The notes beneath the pieces were generated by a model. That model saw nothing but the letters and a program-made list of their open reading frames with translations, did not search any database and was not told the origin of the DNA. Shown piece after piece: positions 11,028-50,672 of a stretch of 64,000 nt of DNA; the stretch's first letter is position 1; each line of letters starts with the position of its first letter. The DNA comes from Paralichthys olivaceus (Eukaryota; Chordata; Actinopteri; Pleuronectiformes; Paralichthyidae), in assembly GCF_024713975.1 (NCBI RefSeq), contig NC_091098.1, positions 19,401,316 through 19,465,315 on the forward strand, in the 5' to 3' direction. The position numbers and the translations under genes were made by a program.

Positions 11028-14000
11028 TGCTGCATGGACTTTGACTGCTGTAATAAGACATGCAGCCGTTCTGGTACATCAGCGGTTTCTGATAATCGAA
11101 CAGCACAATACAGCAAGTACAATACAGTACATGTGACACAAAGTACACATACACCTGAATGTAGAATCAATTATGTTGAGATAGTGATGCATTTACCACA
11201 AAAAAGTATCCTAGAACAAAGTTCATGCAAACACATTAAAGGTATTATATTAAGGTATTGTAAGGATTTATATATCATGTGAATTTCTGCACTGGTTTTA
11301 AAACTGAAGACATAGTGTGTCTGTGAGAAGCTTCATGAGGAAATGTTGTGCAAGAAAATTGTTGGGCAACATACAGACCTTTGATTCAGTCCGTCAGTTC
11401 AGCACGTTTCGTCCAGATCAATCACTTCGACTGAAAACCTTAAAAACAAGTAAGGTATCACAGCTGGTCAATTTTAATAAATAGCTGCAGTTTCTTATAT
11501 CAGGTGCTGCATGTTGTTAACCATGTGACCTAATTAGCGACTATACTTTGCAGTTATTTGTTAAACTAGTTTGATTTGGGAACAGATTTAGTTTGTGACC
11601 TCATTGGTGGAGGTCAGGATTTGGGTTTTTATTTAGTGACTGCACACACAGATAAAAAGAGTCAGAATAACAAGTAAGCTTTGTAAAGCGTAAATGGATG
11701 TCATCACGTCCGCCAAGGACGTTATGATGTCACATGACTCACAGGGGGTGGGTGGGTCCCACAAAGACTCCCAACAAAACCAACAGTGTGTGTGTGTGGG
11801 GGGCATTCTACTTGTTTACGTGTCCTCAGTAGCAGATGTAACAGGTCATTGACCCTCTACTCTGAAACTGATTTTCTCCTCGGTTTCCTATTTTCCACAG
11901 TGCAGTGGAAGAACCACCAGTAAAAGTCTCATGTTTGTAATGTGGGTCATGTTGATCTGTTCATTTGAGTCCAGACTGAATAATCTCATCAACTATTAGA
12001 TGGATTATGAATTATTACCAGATAGGTTTGTACTCTTGCACTTGCACAATGCTGCATCTATAAACTTGACAGAAAAAACGTAGCTTCTCTTAAGTGGATC
12101 TCTGTCCACATCAGATCCGACTTTTGATAATTGAGTAAATCCTTAATGAACCTGCTCCTTCATCACTGCCTGATCTCATGTAGATTTATCTTTCATCCCC
12201 TGCTCTCCACTCTCAGAATTCAACACTTCTACATTATGTGTTTAGTCAATGACCAGCCTATTTTAGGAAAATTGCCATTAAGCTTCCAGGACATTAGCTT
12301 GAAACAAGTTAATCTATAATCAGAGCCTAAAAGAAAAGATGACGCGCTGTAATAGTTAGTATTAAAATTATTTATTGCATTTTGGTGCTGACATATAAAA
12401 TGGTTTCATTAAACCATTACTTGTACATAAATGCATAAGACATGATGGAACATGAAACAAACTTTACAATTTAAAAGACAAACTACCTATTTTATCTCTA
12501 GAAAAGATGTATTGACTCACATATTACACGTAACCTCTAGGCCTAAACTCACACATCTATTTACAAAGGTCCCGTCTTTACTTGATATTCAGCTGTACAG
12601 TGTCCTCTCTTCAAAAAGTGTGCCCATAATGTCAGGTTCACACACACATGCACACATACACACACAGCATGGAATCTGGGGCTCCTTGTTTGAACGAGTT
12701 ACAAATGGTTTCTTCTGCAGATTATTGTACCTGCAGAATAAAACCTTTGTCCTATGGAACAAAAAAAAGCATGAATATTCAGACTTCTAAATGTGATTCT
12801 TGGTTTTTGTTGTTATGCTAATGTTATGCAGCTACACTGAGGATTACAAGGGAAACACTGATGACTGTACAGATATTTACCAAAACGAACACTTGTTCAT
12901 GCGTTATGAGGTGAAGTTCTGTAAAAGCTACAGCATTAAAAACAACACACAGACAATACATTTGCAGGAAAATAGAATATGTACAAGTCTTAGGATTCCC
13001 TGAAAAAGAGAGTGAAGGCTAATGATTTAATTTTTGCTAGAAATTGATGCAGAAAAAAAATGTTTACTGCAACAATGAGCCAAGGAGAAGATGGAAATAA
13101 AATAATGCAACAGTATATTAGCATGTTTGGATTTAAACCTCAATGATACAAAAGTCAACTCTTTGTTTCCCTATGGATATCATATGTTCCAAAGTACAGT
13201 GAAGCGACTCACATGTGCATGAATTACTGTTCTAAAGTGACAGATAGACATCAAACAATCATTGTATATCACACTCAAACACGCACAAGAACGAATGACT
13301 GACAGGTGATCATCTCCAGGACCATCTGACTTAATGCAGAACTCACTGCAGAACAGTTTAATATGCACCTGAAGAGATTCCTCTAAGGTTCTATAAGCAT
13401 TTTCTGGTTCTGTTGAACTCATCAACATTGTGGAGAATTCTTTCACATTTTAAAATTGTATGCATTAGTATAGTAGCAAATTAAAACGAGGATCGTTTTG
13501 CGTTGATATTTTAACATTTGGGAAGTTGGCCGACCAAGTTAAGTCTCCCTGTTTCCAGTGTTAATGCTAAAGCTAACCGTATGATTTAGCATACAAACAG
13601 TGTTCTATAAACTTTCTGCATGAAAATAATGATAACAAAAAAATACTTTTAACCCATAGTTGAATTAAATAATGAATGTATAAACTACAGTATATTTTAA
13701 ATGATAAAAATAAATAAAAGTTTCTTTTAACCCTTAATGACATATAGTAGATGTGTAAAACACAATAAATAATATTTTAGCGACTATAGATTTCCTACAA
13801 CTGGTTCAATGTTGTGTATCTGTTCACAAACATATAAAATGAATTACATTTTTTAAAATATCTCTTGAGTAAAATGTTAAACGTTTTAATGTAGTAGAGA
13901 TGCTTGGTCTAAAACTAGTTAAAATTTTCACATTTATAGTCCATTTGAAAGTTTATGTACATATTAACATACAGCTTAACCACTCCTGCCTTTTTAAAGG

Positions 14001-14514
14001 TTCAGTGTGCAGAATTTGGTGGCCTCTAGTGGTGAAGTTGCATACTGCATGTAGGAGAAACTGTGGTGGCCCTCAGGTAAAGTAAAAACACAGAAAGCCG
14101 TCAGAAAGGGCTCAATCCAGGTAACGAAAACATAACAATTCTTAATTTCAGGTGATAATGCACCAATAAAAACACAATAATGAATATTATAGAACATTTC
14201 TGTTGATAGATCTCTCTCACTCCTAAACACTGGACCTTGATACAGTTATTTAATGTGAATATTTCACAAGAACAGATAGAAAACCTCATCCGACCTTTTT
14301 CTATGAATTAGCATCATTTTTAACACTTTGATTACTTGTGTGCTTCCAACCATACAATTAAATACAAAAACAGACCAGAACAAAGACAGACATGATTAGA
14401 AGAGCAAATACATAAAAACATCAATTAATAATAGAAAATAAGACAAAAATACAAAGTAGAAACATTCCTCATTTACAAATGGCCAGGGAATAAAAGCAAG
14501 AGGACAGAACAATG
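11028..14514. other. Intergenic DNA between slc12a5 and the Rh gene
   Basis: No coding exon was found on either strand; the available frames are short and unlike known proteins. It contains a MITE (13995-14239) and is otherwise AT-rich. A second AATAAA on the minus strand at 12371-12376 could end a longer slc12a5 3' UTR, but nothing else supports that. The part next to 10886 must contain the promoter of the Rh gene; no TATA box was identified with confidence. Confidence 0.55.
13995..14239 (+). mobile_element. MITE with CAGTGTG-containing terminal inverted repeats
   Basis: The left terminus TAAAGGTTCAGTGTGCAGAA is matched in inverse orientation by the right terminus (CAAGGTCCAGTGTTTAGG on the minus strand). 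Internal landmarks (GGTGGCCTCTAGTGGTGAAG, AGGTAACGAAAACATAACAA, TTTCAGGTGATAATGCACCA) are those of a percomorph MITE family. The middle appears shortened relative to the copy at 8520-8748. It sits about 0.5 kb downstream of the slc12a5 stop codon. Confidence 0.7.
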
Positions 14515-14531
14515 ATTGAAAACCATACATT

Positions 14532-14543
14532 TTTATTTTTATT
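14532..14543 (-). terminator. slc12a5: Two overlapping AATAAA signals downstream of slc12a5
   Basis: On the minus strand two AATAAA hexamers lie in tandem about 220 bases after the slc12a5 stop codon. They are the nearest canonical signals and would give a short 3' UTR. Mammalian KCC2 has a longer 3' UTR, so use of a more distal signal (for example 12371-12376) cannot be excluded. Confidence 0.4.
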
Positions 14544-14759
14544 TTTACTTTAATACTCAGTAGCTTTTGTTTTATCTATTGCTCGTCAACTTTCTGCAAT
14601 TACTCTATGAATGCTTCAAATTCTTATTTTAAATGCTTGTTAGGATGTTGGTATCCAAATAAAATAAACATTTCAACTGTGTGAACTTTTCAAATTATTA
14701 AAAACTAACCATCATCTGCTGTTTTCAACAGATTCCGTGTCGGTGTTTGTAAAAGCCCT

Positions 14760-44134
<29,375 letters not shown>

Positions 44135-44507
44135 CCTCTCTCCTCCTCAAGCTGTGCACACTGAGCGCAGCTCTTTCTGAGAAAAAAAAAGAAGCTCCTG
44201 GTGGAACAAGACTGACTTTACTTTTGCCTCCTGATGCCCCTATCCTCTTCCTGCCTCAGTCAAAAAAAAAAAAAAGAAGCTGTATCCTCTTTTCTATCCT
44301 TACTCTATTGCCTGCTGTGTGATGCCCTCCGTCTCTCTCTGCAGGAGGAGGATGGAGAGACTGAGAGTGGCTGCAGGGGAGCGTTGATGTTGGTGCTCGC
44401 TGTCACTCACATGCACGGTCTCCGTCCCCGTGCATCACTCGCCCCCCAGTCAGTTTAAGCCCGATGACTACATTCATCATGTATTCAGAAGGTATTATCC
44501 CTCTCTT

Positions 44508-44566
44508 CCTCCCTCCCTCCCTCCCTCCCTCTCTCCCTCTCCCTCTCTCTCTCTCTCCCTCACGCA
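44508..44566. repeat. CT-rich (CCCT)n tract
   Basis: An almost pure pyrimidine stretch, CCTC and CTCT units, about 0.4 kb upstream of the KCC2b start codon on the slc12a5 strand (where it reads as GA/GAGG). Such tracts are common near fish promoters but have no defined role here. Confidence 0.8.
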
Positions 44567-44851
44567 TGTTCATCATCCATCTCATCATAAGAGAGGGATG
44601 GATGGGTGGATTGAGAGGGATTGAGAGACAGATGACAAAATGCTGCCTCCTGAGAATAGACATCTCTTTTGATGTTCTTTTCAGACAGAAGATGAGATTC
44701 CATTTCATTACTGTGTATTCATCCCTCTTTTGTTAATTTCCCCCCGTGATGCTTTTTTCTTTTATATATTTCCTGCACGGTCATGGACCATTATTTCTGG
44801 AAGGCCTGCAGGGTGCTCTTGTATAACTTGCAAACAAGCAAGCACACGCGT

Positions 44852-44878
44852 GCACACACACACACACACACACACACT
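44852..44878. repeat. (CA)n microsatellite
   Basis: About thirteen CA units in intergenic DNA. Confidence 0.9.
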
Positions 44879-46393
44879 CCTTTTAATTTAAATGAAATAA
44901 CTGAAAGAAAAGTGCTTGGCCGCTGCTCTGAGTGAATTTATAGCCAGACAAAACTGTCCTCGTTGTGTCCCTTCTGCTTAAACATCACATTGTTTAACCA
45001 AGACTTAACCTCTCTGACCATGGGTGACATATCTATGATTAACGGGAGGTCACAGAGAGGTCCCGGCTTCTGAGGAAGACAGTGTCGCTCACCAAAGGAC
45101 GGATGGCTAAATGAATAGAAAATATAGATTGAGAGAGAAAAAGATGAATGGGAGTAAATAGCGTGAGGCAGAGCTGGTTAATTGGGAAAAGAGGACAACA
45201 TAGTAATGAGATTAAAGGAGAGGTGACATGATGAGGTGATTATAAAAAAGATAGATAAAGAGACGTTCAGGTGGCTTTTAAAGACAGAAAATCTGTGGGC
45301 TCATGGATTCTACATTCTTGTGTGGTGTGTGTATCATCTCATACCGAAGTTTAGAGAGCATCACTAATCCACACCACCTGCCTAGTGATAAAATGGCAAG
45401 GCCAAAAACACAACTGGCCTTTAATGGATGAAAGAAGAGGATGGAAAAAAGGCTTTTCCCCCCAAACCATTAGTATCTGAATGTCACAGTGAACTGTGCG
45501 TCCATGTCTGGTTAGATGATCTCTGAGTTTTGGCAGATGTTCAGAGAGACTTTATCCTCACTGACTGAAACCAGCCACAGACTCCATCAGGCTCACATTG
45601 TGATGCTCGGGCCCGGCTTATATTTTAAACAGCATTCGTTCGTGCAGCTCCACTGTAATTGCTACAATTCACAGGAGAGCATAGTCTTGATATTTGAGTG
45701 CGCTGCAGGGTTAAGGAGTTCCCGACCCAGGTGCACTGAAGAATATATTCTCTAAATTATATTCTCCAGTCAACAGGTAGGCAGGAAGCCAGGCAGAAAG
45801 AAAAGCCAACAGACTGAGCTGGAAACATGGAAACCTTGGGGAGCTGAACAGGGGCACAAGGTCAAACTGGGCGGGCGAACGTGTGAAACTGACCAAGAGA
45901 ACGGGGAGCACAGAGACTGATCGTGCGTTCACACTCTCCTCGGATGGTCCCGTTTCCCAAGATGTGAAGTCGTTCCAGCTTCAGTGTGTTTGTGCTTTGA
46001 AGTCAGAATGTGGATAAAAACACAGATGCTGTAAATAAACGTGTTTTGAAGGTTTAAAGACCTTGACATGTCTTTCTAATATTTACATTATTACGAAGAG
46101 AAAGGAAAAAGGATCAGGGGTAACAGGCAGCAATTTTAAACAAATGCACGTTAATCATAAAAACGTCTGTGAAAGATGGTGCTGTCTGCAGGTAACATAA
46201 GTGAAATATTTGTAAAGTTGAATCTAGATACTACTATGAAATGCTAATTGTACACTTGTGTTATTTGGTTTATAAGTGATGACATCAGCGAACTAACAAC
46301 TCATGGATGAAAAATTTCACAGATTTGGCTTTCATTTCAAATTCATTTCAAATTCATTTGAATTTTCCAAAAAACTGGAAATATTAACAGATA

Positions 46394-46485
46394 AGAGTCC
46401 ACACAAGAGTCCATACTCCCAACTAGGAGTCCAAAGTCCCAACTAAGAGTCCAAAGTCTCAACAGAGAGTCCAAAGTCCCAGCAA
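46394..46485. repeat. About 20-bp minisatellite (AGAGTCCAAAGTCCCAACT), five units
   Basis: Units start with (A/G)GAGTCC at 46394, 46406, 46426, 46446 and 46467. The later units are the best conserved (AGAGTCCAAAGTCCCAAC). It lies in the intergenic region between eif2d and slc12a5. Confidence 0.85.
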
Positions 46486-47454
46486 AGACACCAAAAGTTC
46501 AAAAAGTCACTTCAGAGTCCATAAGAGGTGCAAGTCATGACAAGAAGATGAGGGAGGAGAAAGTCATACGAACATAGACAAGGATAATTGTGCAGATATT
46601 TGTCAATAGTTTGAACCTGACAGATGGATACAGAGGAAGTGAAGCTATTTTATTGTCATGGGAGGATTTCCGACTATAATCTATCATCTAATAATATGAC
46701 AGAGGCACATTCAACAGACGACACATGAGGAAGATAAACAGCCTGCTGGACATGAAATAAATGAATTTTTATGAGGTGGATAAAGGAGAAGATCAGGATT
46801 ATCATCACCACAAAGTAAAGCTTTATAAACACGTGTCTCGTTTATTCCTTTCAGTGCTCGGACAAGCACACAAATCTCACCCTACCTCTGCCTCAATCAC
46901 TTCAGTGTTTGTACACATCATCTCTATAATGAATTGGACTGATTTAAGTAAAAGTAAGTAAGTTTTATTAGCACCAACTCCACAAGTAGACAGACACAGA
47001 AGCACCAAGTATAAATGTTCTCAATGTTGTAGGCCCCTTGTGAAGGTTACGCCTCAGGTTCTGTGCTGATCCTTCACAGAGGTATAAACCAGGCTTAACT
47101 GTGTAGAAAGAAAGGACACAATTTCCAGGAATGACAGTCTGAGCAGTCCAACCTAAAGCAACTGTAATTTTTTTGTGCACATGCCCCCAGCTCCTCATGA
47201 TAAAGTCATTCAATTCTCAGTCTCAACTCTTAAGACAAGCTTTGGGAAGTTGTATAAAAATACTACTTTGAAACATAACATGTGTTTTTATTTATAATCT
47301 TCATACCATACCCATAAAATCTATAACCATAACACCTATAACAAAATAATACATTTATAGCTACAGCATCTGTACAAAAATTACAATTTGACTTCAGAGT
47401 GATCATTGTTGGTTATAATTTAAAGTCTTACTGACTTTTTAAATGTGTTATTTC

Positions 47455-47907
47455 CAGTGATGGAGGAATTAAAGTAAAATTACAAATGAAAAGACAATAA
47501 TGTACTCAAGTAAAAGTAAAAGCACCATATGAACCTTTGTACTTGAGTAAAAAGTATTTGCTTTTAAAGGTACTTTAAGTATTAAAAGTAAAAGCACTGA
47601 CAGATTGTAGCAGCCTACTACATCATACTGTTTCTACTTAATACAACATAATAGACAGTCATATTATTAAAGAATGCTTCAGATGATGCTACTGAAAACA
47701 CTTCATTTTCATAATGGTTCCGGGCCGTGGCTTCTTCAGAATCCATTTTAGATTTAACAAAACACATTGTAGATATTTGCTGGTATACGTAGAGGAGTAA
47801 AAATGATAAGTACCCCAAAAAAATCTACTTAAGTAAAGTACAGGTACATAAAAAATGTAATCAAGTATAGATACAAAGTAAATGTGCCTTGTTATATTTC
47901 ACCGCTG
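47455..47907. mobile_element. Non-autonomous hAT-type element with 8-bp target-site duplication
   Basis: The 453-base element starts CAGTGATGGAGG and ends (minus strand) CAGCGGTGAAAT, imperfect inverted termini of CAGYGRTGRA form. It is flanked on both sides by the exact octamer GTTATTTC (47447-47454 and 47908-47915). An 8-bp duplication with CAG(T/C)G(A/G)TG termini is the signature of hAT transposition. The interior is made of ACTCAAGTAAAAGTA-type repeats and has no transposase. Minus-strand open frames in it are spurious. Confidence 0.88.
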
Positions 47908-48123
47908 GTTATTTCATTTTCTGAATATATCTGTTGTTGGCGTGATGGACAACTTCTCTGAAAGGTCGTAATGTGTGATAGTTGTCGATTCCCCCAAGTG
48001 GCAAAATATCTGATAACATTTGAAGCAGAGCTCTGTCCCTACAAAGCTCTGATATGCACTGTACAGTGTCTGCATCATTTACTGTAAAGCATGTACATGT
48101 GGTATGCGTGTGGCCTAACTCAC

Positions 48124-48199
48124 CATTTCCCTGCCCTGTCAGTGAGAGTGGGCTCTTGGCTGGGTTCTGATTGGCAGAGAGCCTTAGAGCCATCTTCAT
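48124..48199 (-). CDS. Candidate alternative first exon of slc12a5
   Basis: A minus-strand ATG at 48199 opens 25 codons (MKMALRLSANQNPAKSPLSL, then TGQGN) ending at G|GTGAGT, a strong donor in phase 1, exactly what slc12a5 exon 2 needs (joined: QGN-GDGNPKE). An in-frame TAA lies five codons upstream. The second ATG has the better context (AAGATGG). The upstream DNA is GC-rich with GGGAGG repeats, unlike its surroundings. Mammalian KCC2a uses an upstream exon 1a in the same position, but its SPAK-binding RFTV motif is absent here. It may be a fish exon 1a, part of another transcript, or chance. Confidence 0.35.
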
Positions 48200-48785
48200 C
48201 CGGGACAAGCGGCTTTAGCTCTTAACCCACGAACACCTCCCTCCCTCCCTCACTTCCTCCCTCCCCGCCTGTCTCCCTGCCGTTGCTGCTGCTTTACTTG
48301 TTGCTCTGGTTACTTGAATCAACAAACACATTCCCACCTACAGTATGTGGGTTTGCAGACAGAATTCCACCACATGCTACACATGTACAATATGGTTTCG
48401 ACTAAGAAAGGGCCAAATGCACTTGCATGCGCACAGACGCAAACACACAGCGCAGTGAACTTTCTGATGCTCTAATCCTGCAGATTAAGGCCATGGAGCG
48501 ATGGGCTGAAATCCACATTTCCTTTTTCATGATCAAGTACAGGGCCTGCTGCTGTCCGCCCTTTATTCAGGTCCTGCAGCGGCTGAGCACCACGCTGACA
48601 TCGTAACCCTGTCACACCTATTTAGATAAAAAACCCTCACTCAAAGAAAAAACTAAACAGATCAGGTTCAGCAATCAGAGCAGTTGTGATGGGACTATTA
48701 GTTTGTCACAGTTTGCTTCTCAGAGTTTCTTTTCAAATAAAGTTTTTCGCAGGCCTAGATCATGTGATTATTCATTTTTAATAAA

Positions 48786-48840
48786 TAATCAGAATCAGAA
48801 TCAGAATCACTTTTATTGCCAGGTATGTGAACACACATGA
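48786..48840 (-). repeat. Retroposon 3' tail
   Basis: On the minus strand: TCAAATTCCTCATGTGTGTT, CACATACCTGGCAATAAAAG, then TGATTCTGATTCTGATTCTG. It is the common 3' end of fish retroposons terminating in ATTCTG repeats. The element body upstream is not recognisable. Confidence 0.55.
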
Positions 48841-49700
48841 GGAATTTGACTCTGGTTTTTCTTAGCTCTCTTTGTTATTAAAATACATTTAATATTAACT
48901 ATATATATATAATTAACTGTTTCAAAACTGTTTGATATAAAATTTAACTTGATTGTGATTCACTGTATTTTGCATGCAATTTTAAAAGTGTTCCATTCAA
49001 ATACAATAATGAATATAAACATAGGGACTATATAGAAACTTCATACTGGTGTGTGACTGTATCTATCAAAGGGAGATGAATGTGAATAATCATTGTGATA
49101 CGTAGACCACCACCCAGGCATCGATCCAGTGCTGGATCTTTCCAAACTCAAATTGGTCCGGCTCCATCTTTTATTACAGATTTCACTTTGGTGCATCAGT
49201 CCAGGCCCCTCTCCTGTTTGTAAATGACAACTATACAGACAATCCTTCATTAAGATAATTCAGACTAAATGAAAGAGGGTTTAGGAAAAACTCTTCCATA
49301 TCCATAAAGTAACCAAATGATCTTTCTTATCTACAAAGTACATTTTTGTGTCTGCTTAAAGTTGTCTTGATTGTCTCGTTCAGCAACTTGGAAACCACGT
49401 TTTATAAGACATGTAAAAAATTAGCAGTGGTGTATTTAATGATGGACGAACTTAACAGAGTGCAACATGCAAAATTCCCTTAACATCTAAAGGGGACAAT
49501 TTGTCATTATTGGCAGCTCCGTCCTGGGAGACTTAAGATTTACGAGTGATAGGGGGCTCTGGGAGCAGTCAGGACAAGGGAGAGATATGGAGCTGTTCAG
49601 AATTGTCCTCAATCTGGACTCTGCCAGGAAACCCAAAGGCCGAAATGATCTGTGGTCCTGCCTGCCAAACCATCTGTCTGTTGTCGCTCACATTCAACAC

Positions 49701-49716
49701 GGGGGGGGGGGGGGGG
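49701..49716. repeat. G16 homopolymer run
   Basis: Sixteen consecutive Gs. It is liable to sequencing or assembly length error. Confidence 0.9.
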
Positions 49717-50569
49717 AGTCCATGAACCTCATGCTGCTGCCACCTGTCAAACATGCATCCTCCCACCCCCCACAAACCTAAAAGCACCTAAGGCTGCTGT
49801 CAGATGAGGTTTCAGGCTTGGTCGTGAGTTAAGACAGAGCTGCATTTCAAAGAGGTGCGGAAGGTTAATTCAACTTGGTTTCTTCCTGTTAGACAGAGTT
49901 GGCATTTTAAATTCACCCCAGTTTCAAATCTTAACACCTGAAGGTTTTTTTATCTGATGCTTTTACGTTTTGCTTTTTTGAAAGCCCACATTTGCCAGCC
50001 CAATTCCCCACACTGCCACAACTCTACCCCTACTGTTCATGTGTACATTGCATCTTGTGGACATAATATTGCTCAGTTCGTGTGTGACCAACAATCCAAA
50101 CTGACCTACTGAGTAAAAGCAAAACAGTTATCATGCCTGCAGGAAAAGCAATTGTATTCCTGGTCTATTCTTAGCATATCCTGAAACCCAAGTTACAAAA
50201 TCTGTTACTGTCCATTGTAAAAGTATTACAGGTTTAAGTAGATATAAGTGCTGTTCAATATAATCTTTTAAGCATCCTTAGAAAAGTCATTGCTAAAAAT
50301 TGATAATTTGAAGAGTGCTAATGATTGATAATGCATTTTTGTAGTGTTGGAACAATCAGAGAAATGTTCAAATTTGGAAGTTCGTGTAAATGTCCCCATA
50401 AGTTAGTGTAGTTTATTTTATGTAGTACCTCATACTACTTTTTGTGTTTTTAGTTCTCCCTTTTATTCTATTTTTGTATTTATCGATTCTTTATTATATT
50501 ACCTTTATGGTATTATTGTCTTTTCTTATTAGTGATTCCTTTGGGAACATTATTCTTTATCCAAATGTT

Positions 50570-50672
50570 TAAGCCATTTTTAATATCCTATGTTCTGTCA
50601 ATCAACTTTAAAGCACTTTGAATTGCATTTGATCTGTTTGTGTTGTATAAATAAAGTTTGATTGATTGAGTC
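50570..50672 (+). repeat. LINE/SINE-like 3' end (AAAGCACTTTGAATTGCAT type)
   Basis: The stretch AAAGCACTTTGAATTGCATT, then TTGTATAAATAAAGTTTGATTGATTG, matches the conserved 3' end shared by L2-type LINEs and dependent SINEs in fish, ending in a short TTGA repeat. Confidence 0.55.

Noticed and set aside
48583..48603. RE1/NRSF-like sequence (GAGCACCACGCTGACA) upstream of slc12a5
   Set aside because: The left half-site AGCACC fits, but the right half GGACAGC is not present at the correct spacing.
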